DNA from: Kribbella sp. ALI-6-A | GTDB taxonomy: Bacteria > Actinomycetota > Actinomycetes > Propionibacteriales > Kribbellaceae | Direction: 5' to 3' | NCBI RefSeq assembly: GCF_001984195.1 | Contig: NZ_MTQN01000012.1 | Coordinates: 372,001-436,000, forward strand | DNA: 64,000 nt | In this document: positions 53,651 to 64,000 of the stretch, one piece after another | Layout: every line of letters begins with the position of its first letter | Position numbering within the stretch: the first letter of the stretch is position 1 | Made by a program: the position numbers and the translations under genes | Notes under the pieces: generated by a model | The model's input: only the letters and a program-made list of their open reading frames with translations | Database searches by the model: none | What the model was told of the DNA's origin: nothing

Positions 53651-54091
53651 TCAGCTGTTCAGCTGCTTGTGGCCCTCGGCGGCACCGATCTCGATCTTGC
53701 GCGGTTTGGCCTGTTCGGCGACCGGGATCTTCAGCGTCAGCACGCCGTCGGCGTAGGCCGCCTGGATCCGGTCGGTGTCGAGCGAGTCGCCCAGGAACAG
53801 CTGGCGGGAGAAGACCCCCAGCGGCCGTTCCGCGATCTGCAGCTCGACGCCCTCGGGCGTCTGCACGGGGCGCCGTTCGGCCTTGACCGTCAGGACGTTG
53901 CGCTCGACGTTCAGCTCGATCGCGTCGGGCGTGACGCCCGGAAGATCGAAGGCGATGACGTACTCGTCGCCGCTGCGGAAGGCGTCCATCGGCAGCGACG
54001 CGGGCCGGGACCAGGTGCCGGACGACGGCCCGCCGAGCAACTGCTGGGTCAGCCTGTCCAGCTCACGGAAGGGATCGGTGCGCATCAACAT
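53651..54091 (-). CDS. Hsp20/alpha-crystallin family small heat-shock protein
   Basis: The 146-residue protein has a compact alpha-crystallin domain: YVIAFDLPGVTPDAIELNVERNVLTVKAERR, then the strand segment RQLFLGDSLDTDRIQAAYADGVLTLKIPV, ending with the I-x-I-like KIEIG. The N-terminus RTDPFRELDRLTQQL is typical of actinobacterial Hsp18/Hsp20. It binds unfolded proteins to prevent aggregation. AGGAGG lies nine bases before the ATG at 54091. Its promoter carries a RheA-type operator, pointing to heat-released repression. Confidence 0.93.
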   Translation of the reverse strand: MLMRTDPFRELDRLTQQLLGGPSSGTWSRPASLPMDAFRSGDEYVIAFDLPGVTPDAIELNVERNVLTVKAERRPVQTPEGVELQIAERPLGVFSRQLFLGDSLDTDRIQAAYADGVLTLKIPVAEQAKPRKIEIGAAEGHKQLNS

Positions 54092-54143
54092 CGTTTTCCA
54101 CCTCCTGGCGTCGACAGTTGCTTCGGTGTCAACACGCACTACT

Positions 54144-54172
54144 GTTCTACCGCGTCATCGTAAAGATGACAA
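54144..54172 (-). promoter_or_regulatory. heat-shock promoter with RheA-type operator
   Basis: On the minus strand TTGTCA (54172-54167), 17 bases and TAGAAC (54149-54144) form the promoter of the hsp20 gene. Across the -35 and spacer lies CGTCATC-GTAAA-GATGACA (54153-54171), matching 13 of 14 arm positions of TGTCATC-N5-GATGACA, the published RheA operator of Streptomyces albus hsp18. A further GTCATC half-site lies at 54181. No rheA gene was seen beside it. Confidence 0.8.
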
Positions 54173-54229
54173 GTCCTTCTGTCATCCTTTCAGCGACGAC
54201 CACGTGCAGCGGCCCGGAGGCAGACCGAA

Positions 54230-54256
54230 GCCGCCGGCGCCGAGGGCGCCGACGGC
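54230..54256. terminator. GC-rich hairpin, probable terminator
   Basis: GCCGCCGGCGCC at 54230-54241 pairs with GGCGCCGACGGC at 54245-54256 in 11 of 12 positions around GAG. It lies about 60 bases downstream of the minus-strand small gene's stop and upstream of the hsp20 promoter, so it would insulate them. There is no T-run. Confidence 0.5.
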
Positions 54257-54315
54257 TGGATGTGTCGGTCAGAACTACCGGCAGGATCTGGCGGAGCCGG
54301 CCGGTGGGTGGTGGA

Positions 54316-54513
54316 TCAGCTCAGGACCGGCTTGGCCGTCTCGTCCCGGGCTTTGTACTCCCGGCCGGCGGTACGCCGCTCGGCCGGCTGGTGGTCGACG
54401 GTCCGTGGCGCCGGGCAGACCGGGCCACGACGGATCGGACCGCCGCCCAGTCTCCTGCTCTTCCACTGCTTGTCGTCGTAGTCGTAGTAGGTGTCAACTC
54501 CTCCAACGGTCAC
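54316..54513 (-). CDS. small protein of unknown function
   Basis: A GTG at 54513 with GGAGG six bases upstream opens a 65-residue frame that starts VTVGGVDTYYDYDDKQWKSR and continues with a Pro/Arg-rich tail ending ETAKPVLS. The Tyr/Asp cluster and the good ribosome site set it apart from noise, since TAC and GAC-rich runs are uncommon in shadow frames here. No family is recognised. It stands alone between hsp20 and treZ, with a hairpin downstream. Confidence 0.42.
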   Translation of the reverse strand: MTVGGVDTYYDYDDKQWKSRRLGGGPIRRGPVCPAPRTVDHQPAERRTAGREYKARDETAKPVLS

Positions 54514-54718
54514 AACTGTCCTCCCTGTCACCCCCCGGTGACCCCCCTCCTGCTGCTGCTCAACAGGCCGGTACAGTCCACAGTCGGTCACCAGACCCCA
54601 ACAGCACAAGGGATTCGGGCCGGAGCTACCGGGATCCGGACTCCGACGCCAGATTTGCCCGACTTTGTCCAGACCTGTTTCGGCGTCAAGAGTGCGACAG
54701 TGCGGTCTCCGGGAGATC

Positions 54719-56446
54719 TCAGATCGCGTAGACCGCCACCGAGTGCCCGGCCAGGCGCACCCCGTCTTCCACCACTTCGGCCGCACCGAAAGCCATCACC
54801 TCGTACGACGGCCGCCCGCCCACCGGCACGACCCGCTCGGCCTCGCTCAGGTTCACCACGACCCGCAGCGCACCCCGGCCGACAACCAGCCAGTCGCCAT
54901 CCACGTCGGACGTCACCGAGACCGAGCCGAGCCGGTCGTCGCGCAGGTCGTCGCTGCGGGCCCGGAGCGCCAGCAGGTCGCGGTACCAGGCGAGCAGCTC
55001 GCGATGCGGCGGCTGGTCCACCTCGGTCCAGTCCAGCACCGACGACCGCCACGTCTCCGGGTCCTGCGGATCGGGGATCTCCGACGCGGTCCACCCGTGC
55101 GCGCCGAACTCCTCCCGGCGCCCGTTCCGGACCGCTTCGGCCAGTTCCGGCTCCTCGTGGTCGGTGAAGAACCGCCACGGCGTCGACGCGCCCCACTCCT
55201 CGCCCATGAACAGCATCGGCGTGTACGGCGAAGTGATCACCAGTGCGGCCCCGATCGCCAGCTGGCCCGGCGTGAGCGCCGGCCGGTCGCCCAGCGCGCG
55301 GTTGCCGACCTGGTCGTGGTTGGAGGTGTAGGCCAGGAACGCCGAGCCGCGGTGCCGGGCCGGATCGACCGGCCGCCCCCAGTCCTTGCCCCGGAACGAC
55401 GAGTACGACCCGTCGTGCAGGAACACCTGGGTGAGCGTCTTCTCGAACACCCCGGGCTTGGCGAAGTCCTCGTAGTACCCGGCGCTCTCACCGGTCAGCA
55501 GGGTGTGCAGCGCGTGGTGGAAGTCGTCGCTCCACTGCGCGGTCATGCCCAGCCCGCCCTCGGCCACCGGCTCGACCATGCGCGGGTCGTTGAGGTCGGA
55601 CTCGGCCACCAGCCCCAGCGGCCGTCCGAGCTCCGCCGAGAGCGCTGCGGTCTCCTCGGAGAGCTGGGCGAGCACGTGCTGCGGGCTGTCGTCCTGCAGG
55701 GCGTGTACGGCGTCCAGGCGCAGCGCGTCCAGGTGGAAGTCGCGGAACCAGCGCAGCGCGTTGTCGCAGATCCACCGCCGGACCTCGACCGACCCCTTGT
55801 CGTCCAGGTTGACCGCCGGACCCCAAGGGGTCGAGTGCTTGTCGGTGAAGTACGGGCCGAAGGAGTCGAGGTAGTTGCCGGACGGTCCGAGGTGGTTGTA
55901 GACGACGTCCAGGCAGACCGCCAGCCCGACGGCGTGACACCGGTCGACGAACCGCTGCAGCGCTTCCGGCCCGCCGTACGGCTCGTGGACGGCGTACAGG
56001 TCGACACCGTCGTAGCCCCAGCCGTGCTTGCCGGGGAACGCCGCCACCGGCAGCAGCGACACCACCTGGACGCCGAGCGCCACCAGGTAGTCCAGGTGTT
56101 CTGCAGCCGCGTCCAGGGTGCCCTCTGGCGTGAAGGTCCCCAGGTGCAGCTCGTAGAACACCGCACCGCGCACGTCCCGCCCAGCCCATTCGGTGTCGCC
56201 CCACTCGAAGCGGGACGCGTCGAACACCCTGCTGGTCCCGTGGACGCCGAACGGCTGCCAGGCGCTGCGCGGGTCGGGCATCGGGTCGCTGCCGTCGACC
56301 GAGAAGGCGTAGTCGGTCCCGTGGCCGGCGTCCTCCACCGCCGCCGACCACCAGCCGTCGTCGGCGCGGGTCAGCTCCACCGACTCGGTGGACAGCACCA
56401 GGGAGACGGTGGAGGCGTCAGGCGCCCAGACGGTGAAGGTGTGCAT
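54719..56446 (-). CDS. treZ: malto-oligosyltrehalose trehalohydrolase
   Basis: The 575-residue GH13 enzyme starts with an N-terminal beta domain (FTVWAPDASTVSLVL). The barrel carries Asp245 (LRLDAVHAL) as nucleophile, Glu282 (VAESDLND) as acid/base and Asp378 (TSNHDQVGN). TreZ releases trehalose from malto-oligosyltrehalose made by TreY. The ATG at 56446 is one base after the treY stop (TGAGATG). It is the last gene of glgX-treY-treZ. Confidence 0.94.
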   Translation of the reverse strand: MHTFTVWAPDASTVSLVLSTESVELTRADDGWWSAAVEDAGHGTDYAFSVDGSDPMPDPRSAWQPFGVHGTSRVFDASRFEWGDTEWAGRDVRGAVFYELHLGTFTPEGTLDAAAEHLDYLVALGVQVVSLLPVAAFPGKHGWGYDGVDLYAVHEPYGGPEALQRFVDRCHAVGLAVCLDVVYNHLGPSGNYLDSFGPYFTDKHSTPWGPAVNLDDKGSVEVRRWICDNALRWFRDFHLDALRLDAVHALQDDSPQHVLAQLSEETAALSAELGRPLGLVAESDLNDPRMVEPVAEGGLGMTAQWSDDFHHALHTLLTGESAGYYEDFAKPGVFEKTLTQVFLHDGSYSSFRGKDWGRPVDPARHRGSAFLAYTSNHDQVGNRALGDRPALTPGQLAIGAALVITSPYTPMLFMGEEWGASTPWRFFTDHEEPELAEAVRNGRREEFGAHGWTASEIPDPQDPETWRSSVLDWTEVDQPPHRELLAWYRDLLALRARSDDLRDDRLGSVSVTSDVDGDWLVVGRGALRVVVNLSEAERVVPVGGRPSYEVMAFGAAEVVEDGVRLAGHSVAVYAI

Positions 56447-56447
56447 C

Positions 56448-58861
56448 TCAGCTCCTCGCGAGCAGGGCCACTGGCAGGTCAGCCAGCAGCTCGTCGATCC
56501 GGGCCGCCCCACTACCCAGCGTCCGGCCGGTCAACACGTCCTTCCACTCCCCGGACGGCAGGACGACAGTTGAGTCGCCCCAGCCCCCCAGCCGGTGCAG
56601 CGCGACCGGCAACCGGGTTGCCAGGGTGATCACCGCGTCCCCACGGGCGAAGGCCACCGCATGCCCGTTGGACGTCGGCAGCGGGGTGTAGCTGCCCGCG
56701 AAGGCCTCCGGGTTCTGCCTGCGCAGCCGCAGCGCCCGGGAGGTGACCAGCAGCTTCTCGTCCGCCAGGTCGGCCGGCTGCTTGCCGTCGTCCAGCCGGG
56801 CCAGCCGCTGGATCCGCTCCTGGTAGTCGACCGGACGCCGGTTGTCCGGGTCGACGAGCGACAGGTCGACCAGCTCGCTGCCCTGGTACACATCCGGTAC
56901 GCCGGGCATCGTCAGCTGGACCAGCTTCTGCCCGAGCGTCGCCGCCCGCACGTACGGCGCCTGCGCGTCGGCGAACCGGCGTACGGACTCCAGCACTGCG
57001 TCGTCGGCCAGGACGGCGGTCGCGAAGGCAGCCACGGCCTCCTCGTACTCGCCGTCGGGCGACGTCCAGCTGGTGTGCCGCTTGCCCTCGCGGATCGCCT
57101 TCTGCAGGTAGGCCTGCAGCCGGTCCTCGGCCAGCGGCCCGTCGTCCCAGGTGCCGAGCAGGGTCTGCCAGATCAAGTACTCCGTGCTGCCGTCGAGCAG
57201 CGGTCCCCGGTGGTCCTCGGTTTTGGTCCGCCACGACCGGACCGCCTCGATCCAGGCGGTGGGCTGCTCGGACAGCACGCTCAGTCGGGCCCGGACGTCC
57301 TCGGACCGCTTCGTGTCGTGCGTCGACAGCGTGGTCATCGTGCGCGGCCAGTTCTCGTTCGCGCGGCCGGCGTAGGCGTGGAACTCCTCCGGCGAGACGC
57401 CGAAGTGCTCCGGGTCGCCGCCGACCTCGTTCAGCGAGCTGAGCCGGAACCAGCGGTAGAACGCGGTGTCCTCGACGCCCTTGGCCATCACCGGCCCGCA
57501 GGTCTGCTGGAACCGCACGATCAGCTCGTGCCGGGCCTGCTCGTCGATCCGGCTCGCGGTCCCGGCCTCCCGGCCGAGCAGCAGGTCGCGGACCAGGTCG
57601 AGCGTCTCCTGCTGCTCCTCGTCCAGGTTGCGCCGGGCCAGCTCGGCCACGTGCTCCAGCACCTCGACCGCCTCGGCCGGCGCCCGCTCCCCCGGTACGA
57701 CGTACGCGCGGTACCGGTCGAAGTTCACCAGCAGCTCGACGACGACCTCGTGGAAGGCCCGGCGGGTGTGGTCGCGCAGCCGGACGTCGTCCTGGCAGAT
57801 CCGGGCCAGCAGCTCGACCAGCCGGTGCACCTCGGCGTACTGGCCGTGCTCGACGATCTCCCGCTTGGCCTCCTCCACCACCGGCCCGAAGTCGGCCGGC
57901 TGACCGGTCAGTTCGGAGTGGTACGCCGCGAGCGGCGCGGCGCCGGCCGGGTCGACGAACAGCCCGCCGACCCGCAGCAACGCGTCGTACCCCGTCGTAC
58001 CGGCGCAGGGCCAGTCGCTGGGCAGCTCCTCGTCGCCCTCGAGGATCTTCTCCACCACGACCCACGCACCGCCGGTCCGCTCGGCCAGGCGCCGCAGGTA
58101 GCCACGGGGATCGGCCAGACCGTCCGGGTGGTCGATCCGGAAGCCGTGCAGCCTGCCCTCGTGCAGCAGGGCGAACAGGAGCTCGTGGGTGGCCTCGAAG
58201 ACCTCCTGCGTCTCCACCCGGACAGCCGCCAGGGTGTCGACGTCGAAGAAGCGCCGGTAGTTCAGCTCCTCGTCGGCGACCCGCCAGTGCGCCAGCCGGT
58301 ACCACTGCGCGGTGACCAGCTCGTCGATCGGCAGGTGCTCGGTCCCGGGCCGCAGCGGGTACTCGTGCTCGTAGTAGCGCAGCACCGGCTCGTCACCGCT
58401 CCGGTCGACCGACAGCTCGTCGTCGGCCAGCACCTTGCCGATCCGGTTGCCGAGCACGGCCATCAGCAGCGGCTGGTTCCCCGACCCCCAGTCCACGTCG
58501 AACCAGTCCGCGTACGGCGAACCGGGCCCGTCCCGCAGCACCGACCAGAGCGCCTTGTTGAGCCGCGCGGGCGTCGGCACGGCGACATGGTTCGGTACGA
58601 CGTCCGCGATCGCGCCCATCCGGTACTCGGTCAGCTTGTCCGTCAGCCGGTCGAACGCCGCGCGCCCACCGGCCGGCTCCGACACCCGGCTGTGGTCGAC
58701 CACGTCGTACCCGTGCATCGAGCCGGGCGCGGCCTGCAGGATCGGCGACAGGTAGGCGTGCGAAACGCCCAGGTCGTGCAGGTACCCGACGACCTCGGCG
58801 GCCGCGTCGAACCCGAACCCCGCGTTGATCTGCAGCCGGTACGTCGACTGCGGAACGGCCG

Positions 58862-58865
<4 letters not shown>
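56448..58865 (-). CDS. treY: malto-oligosyltrehalose synthase
   Basis: The 805-residue GH13 enzyme begins with STYRLQINAGFGFDAAAEVV and has the catalytic Asp245 (GFRIDHPDGL) and Glu272 (VVVEKILEGDE). Its length fits TreY. It converts the reducing-end alpha-1,4 bond of a maltodextrin to an alpha,alpha-1,1 bond, giving the substrate for TreZ. Its start overlaps the glgX stop by four bases. Confidence 0.94.
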
Positions 58866-60979
<2,114 letters not shown>

Positions 60980-61051
60980 TCGACGAAGGTACCCACCACC
61001 ACACGTCGACAGAGAACGACGGCGTGTTCCGGCACTCAGAATTCACCCGGC

Positions 61052-61081
61052 GGAGCGGGCCGCCGGCCGGCGGCCCGCTCC
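61052..61081. terminator. 30-bp perfect palindrome, terminator of the RTX-like gene
   Basis: The stem 61052-61064 pairs with 61069-61081 around GGCC, which is itself self-complementary, so all 30 bases are palindromic. It lies directly after the minus-strand RTX-like stop (61090) and before the glgX start at 60979. It would stop read-through into the trehalose operon. Confidence 0.75.
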
Positions 61082-61089
61082 TGACCAGC

Positions 61090-64000
61090 TCAGTCCGCGC
61101 AGGCCACCGGGTCCTCGAAATGCCCCGGAGTGCCCGGGTACGCCGGGCCGACCGCGTGGGTGTTGTAGTCCGGGTTGTACGCGAACGCCAGTTCCCGGTA
61201 CGCCGAGGTGCCCGCGGTGGTGACATCCGTCACGGCCCGGCCGGCCCCCGATCCCCACGCGACCGACGTGAGGAAGGTGTGCATCGCCGGAGAGTGCTGC
61301 CGGATGTCGTTGAACCCGCCGTACGCCGCGTTGCAGTGGCTGTACAGGTTGTAAGCACCGTTCCAGTCCATCAGCCGGTCACCGGTGTTCGGGCCGTTCT
61401 GGGCGACGTCGGCCTGCATCACGTCGCGGTCCCAGCCGCCGTAGATCCAGTCGGTGCCGTGGTGGTGCTGGTTGTTGGCCAGCGACGCCGGTGCCGCGCT
61501 GTCGTCGTCCTTGCCGGTCAGCTCGAACCACAGGCACGGGTCGACCGTCACCCCGTTGGTGGTCACCGGCCAGTCGCCCGGTGCGCAGTTGCCCGGGAAG
61601 GTGCCGCGCGGGTTGAAGTCGAGCAGGTCGGACCCGATGACGTCCTGCTTGGCCGGGTCGGACTCGCCCACCCCGCCGAACACGTGGTCCACGAACCGGT
61701 CGTTCGTGCCCCGCGCGTCGGCGTCGAAGGCGCCGTTGGTCAGGCAGTCGGCCGTGGCCGCGTCGAGCACCGGGTCACAGCCCCGGCCGCCCCACAGCAC
61801 GTCCTCACCGTCGGCCCCGAAGACCTGGTCGCCGCCGCTGTCGCCGTTGGCCAGGTCGTCGCCGAAGCCGGCGTGCAGGTTGTCCGCGCCCGGGCCGCCG
61901 CGCAGCCGGTCCCGGCCACCCTCGGCGATGCCGTCGTGCGGCATCTCCGCGCCGGTCGAGGTGCCGATCCACTGGTCGCCGTCCACGTCGTGCTCGAGGT
62001 CGACCCGGCGGTCGTAGCCGCCGCGCCGGAACCCGACGTAGGTCTCGGCCGGTGGCGAGTTCAGCGAGACGCTGAACTGCGCCGGGGCGTCGCCGGTGTC
62101 GAGGTGCTGGTTCACCACGCCGCCGCGGTCGCCGAGGATCGCGTCCTCGCCCGTCTCGCCGGACACGGTGTCGTCACCGAGCTCGCCGTACAGGTCGTCG
62201 TCGTCGGAGCCGCCCAGGATCGTGTCGTTGCCGTCCTGGCCCCAGACTCCGTCGTCGCCGGCCTCGCCGTAGAGGGTGTCGGCGCCGAACGCACCGGCCA
62301 CCTCACACGTCGCCTGGGCCTCGGTGCAGAACCGGGTGCTCGGCTCGCCGAGGTCCGGGTCGTGTGTGCGGGCCACCGTCGCACCGGCCGGCGGGGTGCC
62401 GTTCGGGTAGCGGTCGGCGTACACCCGCTCGGTCTGGCCGGTGACGGTCCGGACCAGTGAGCCGTTGTCACCGAGCACCACGTCGTCGGCTCCGTCGGCC
62501 TCGATCGTGTCACCGGTGTCGCGGAACCCCTTGGCCGAGCTGCCGCCGATCAGGTCGTCCTGACCATCCGGACCGGTTGGGCCCTCCAGCACGGCAGCCG
62601 CGCTCGGCGTACCGGGCCAGCCCGGGTCGGCCAGCGGCTGCACGGTGGTGAGCGGTGAGTCGCCGCCGAGCGACAGGTCGCCGCGGAGCACGTCCGCGCC
62701 GCCGTTGCCCTCGACGTAGTCCGCCCGGGCGCCACCGGACAGGTAGTCGGTGCCGTCCTGGCCGTAGATCACGTCCACGCCGTCGCCACCGGACACCCGG
62801 TCAGCGCCGAACCTGTCAGCCGGCGGAACCGCCAGCCGGTTGCTGCCGAGGTCGTACCGGTCGACGATCCGGGTGGCCATCGGCACACCGGGCTCAGTGC
62901 CCAGCCGGACCGTCACCCGGGTCGGCGTCTGCCCGGCCGCGGGCCGCAGTACACGACCGTTGTCACCGGCCACCACGTCGTCACCCGGTCCACCGAAGAT
63001 CGCGTCCGCGGTGTCCGGCTGCCCGGCGGTGTCCGCGCCGGTCCCGCTCAGCGGAGTCGAGCTGCCGCCGACCAGGTCGTCGTCGGCCAGGTCACCCTCG
63101 ACCCAGTCGCTCGCCTGACCACCCTCGACGTAGTCGTCGTCACCGTCACCCTTGGCGCGGTCCTCGCCGCCCTGGCCGTACAGCACGTCCTGCCCGTCGC
63201 CACCGGACATCTGGTCGTTGCCGGACGTGTTGGCGACCGGAGCCGCGCCCAGGTCGAGCAGCGCGACCGTGTGCCCGTGGGCGAACCCACGCTGCCTCGT
63301 CACCGGCGTGGTCGCCGCCGGATCGGTCGTCAGCGTCAGTACGGCGTTGTCGCCGGTCAGCAGGTCGGGCCCGGCGTCGCCGAACAACTGGTCTCCGGTG
63401 TCCGGCCGTCCGACGCCGGCCGCAGCCTGCTCGAACGAGCCACCGGCGATCGCGTCCTCGCCGTCGTTGCCGTGTACGACGTCCGCGGCGTTGTTGCCCT
63501 CCAGGTGGTCGTCGCCGCCGTTGCCGTTGACCAGGTCGGCGCCAAGACCGCCGTAGGCCGTGTCCTGGTCGTCGCCGCCGTTGATCCGGTCACCCGCACC
63601 GGCCGTCGGCGTGGCACCGTCGAGGTCGAGCGGTACGGCGACCGGGTCGCCCGGGTTGGCCGGGTCGTCCACGGTGCCGTTGTCGCCGATCAGCCGGTCG
63701 TCGCCGAGGTCACCGGACAGGTCGTCGTCACCGTTGTCCGCACGATCCGCGGCGCGGGTTCCGCCGTAGATCAGGTCGTTGCCGACGCCACCGGTGATCC
63801 AGTCCTTGCCGTTGTTGCCCTCGACGACGTCGGCCTCGCTGCCGCCGTAGCCGACGTCGTCCCCGGTGTTGCCGAAGACCTGGTCCAGGCCGGCGTCGCC
63901 GTACAGGACGTCGCCGTCGGAGCCGCCGAAGACCTTGTCCGCGTCGCCGCCACCGCGCAGGGTGTCGACCCCTTCCTGGCCGCAGACCAGGTCATTGCCT
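61090..64000 (-). CDS. RTX-like Gly/Asp-rich calcium-binding repeat protein (5' end outside window)
   Basis: At least 969 residues are encoded; the frame is still open at the window edge, so the start lies beyond it. Nearly the whole length consists of nonapeptide-like RTX units such as GGDGQDVLYGQGGEDRAKG and GDAGLDQVFGNTGDDVGYGG, which fold into calcium-binding parallel beta-rolls. Insert segments with PATTPVTRQRG or TRVTVRLGTEPG break the array. The last 120 residues (NGAYNLYSHCNAAYGGFND and on) form a distinct domain with Cys and aromatic residues. It is presumably secreted or surface-bound. The export signal is not in view. Confidence 0.85.
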   Translation of the reverse strand, partial: GNDLVCGQEGVDTLRGGGDADKVFGGSDGDVLYGDAGLDQVFGNTGDDVGYGGSEADVVEGNNGKDWITGGVGNDLIYGGTRAADRADNGDDDLSGDLGDDRLIGDNGTVDDPANPGDPVAVPLDLDGATPTAGAGDRINGGDDQDTAYGGLGADLVNGNGGDDHLEGNNAADVVHGNDGEDAIAGGSFEQAAAGVGRPDTGDQLFGDAGPDLLTGDNAVLTLTTDPAATTPVTRQRGFAHGHTVALLDLGAAPVANTSGNDQMSGGDGQDVLYGQGGEDRAKGDGDDDYVEGGQASDWVEGDLADDDLVGGSSTPLSGTGADTAGQPDTADAIFGGPGDDVVAGDNGRVLRPAAGQTPTRVTVRLGTEPGVPMATRIVDRYDLGSNRLAVPPADRFGADRVSGGDGVDVIYGQDGTDYLSGGARADYVEGNGGADVLRGDLSLGGDSPLTTVQPLADPGWPGTPSAAAVLEGPTGPDGQDDLIGGSSAKGFRDTGDTIEADGADDVVLGDNGSLVRTVTGQTERVYADRYPNGTPPAGATVARTHDPDLGEPSTRFCTEAQATCEVAGAFGADTLYGEAGDDGVWGQDGNDTILGGSDDDDLYGELGDDTVSGETGEDAILGDRGGVVNQHLDTGDAPAQFSVSLNSPPAETYVGFRRGGYDRRVDLEHDVDGDQWIGTSTGAEMPHDGIAEGGRDRLRGGPGADNLHAGFGDDLANGDSGGDQVFGADGEDVLWGGRGCDPVLDAATADCLTNGAFDADARGTNDRFVDHVFGGVGESDPAKQDVIGSDLLDFNPRGTFPGNCAPGDWPVTTNGVTVDPCLWFELTGKDDDSAAPASLANNQHHHGTDWIYGGWDRDVMQADVAQNGPNTGDRLMDWNGAYNLYSHCNAAYGGFNDIRQHSPAMHTFLTSVAWGSGAGRAVTDVTTAGTSAYRELAFAYNPDYNTHAVGPAYPGTPGHFEDPVACAD

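Noticed and set aside
53421..53756. Plus-strand frame of about 110 codons between the membrane gene and hsp20
   Set aside because: It overlaps the hsp20 coding end and the start of the minus-strand membrane gene, has no ribosome site at its start, and shows no recognisable composition or motif. The 200-base gap at 53449-53650 seems to hold no gene.
54596..54700. tRNA-like fragment: minus strand contains GGAGTCCGGATCCCGGTAGCTCCGG, whose translation resembles tRNA 3' ends
   Set aside because: The T-loop lacks the invariant GTTCRA, and no acceptor stem, anticodon arm or D arm can be paired. At most it is a decayed remnant.
61450..64000. Repetitive DNA considered as a non-coding repeat region
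   Set aside because: The periodicity is explained by RTX nonapeptides in one continuous minus-strand frame with conserved Gly and Asp codons.

Overview
The window is one strongly GC-rich stretch of about 64 kb from an actinobacterium. Evidence for this is the wall-to-wall GC-biased coding, the many GTG starts, the promoters placed for leaderless translation, a complete actinobacterial type VII (ESX) secretion locus, an AfsR/SARP regulator, an Fds-type formate dehydrogenase and a glgX-treY-treZ trehalose operon. A Kribbella-like member of the Propionibacteriales would fit, but that is inference. No rRNA, tRNA, CRISPR array, insertion sequence or prophage was recognised. No gene-free gap exceeds about 300 bases.

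Layout. Positions 1-3.1 kb hold a VanX-like dipeptidase, a GNAT/hydrolase pair and a divergent GntR-TetR double-HTH regulator with an operator between them. Positions 3.1-9.6 kb hold a five-gene, overlapping NAD-dependent formate dehydrogenase operon ending in moeA, which supplies the molybdenum cofactor step. Positions 9.6-13.1 kb hold a MerR regulator, a class V aminotransferase, an aldo/keto reductase with a textbook 19-bp-spacer MerR promoter, a MarR regulator and a small SANT-like protein. Positions 13.2-19.5 kb hold a LacI-controlled sugar ABC importer (lipoprotein and two permeases, no ATPase) with a GH51 arabinofuranosidase, then a GNAT. Positions 19.6-21.7 kb hold a penicillin-acylase-family Ntn hydrolase without a visible export signal.

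Positions 21.7-53.4 kb form a type VII secretion super-locus. It contains effector-like WXG/LXG proteins (one fused to an alpha/beta hydrolase, one with a hydrophobic tail), a YbaB-like protein, the mycosin protease, two WXG100 proteins, eccC, two further substrate-like proteins (one with a Gly-Ala-Pro and polyproline tail), eccB and eccD. A membrane pseudokinase, a MoxR/DUF58/transglutaminase-like operon headed by a membrane fibronectin-III protein, a two-component system, an AfsR/SARP regulator coupled to eccE, a previously hidden 40-codon ORF, a LuxR-type regulator and a beta-helix-AAA (EccA-like) fusion follow. Signalling and surface-processing genes are therefore interleaved with the secretion apparatus.

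Positions 53.6-61 kb hold an Hsp20 gene with a RheA-type operator, a small unknown gene and the glgX-treY-treZ operon that converts glycogen or maltodextrin to trehalose. The window ends inside a very long RTX-like Gly-Asp repeat protein on the minus strand whose start lies outside.

Terminators are conspicuous: large perfect GC-rich hairpins lie between convergent genes (27.3, 34.1 and 52.7 kb) and behind the RTX gene (61.05 kb). A recurring TANNNT-N6-(A/G)TG arrangement points to leaderless transcripts, especially for regulators.
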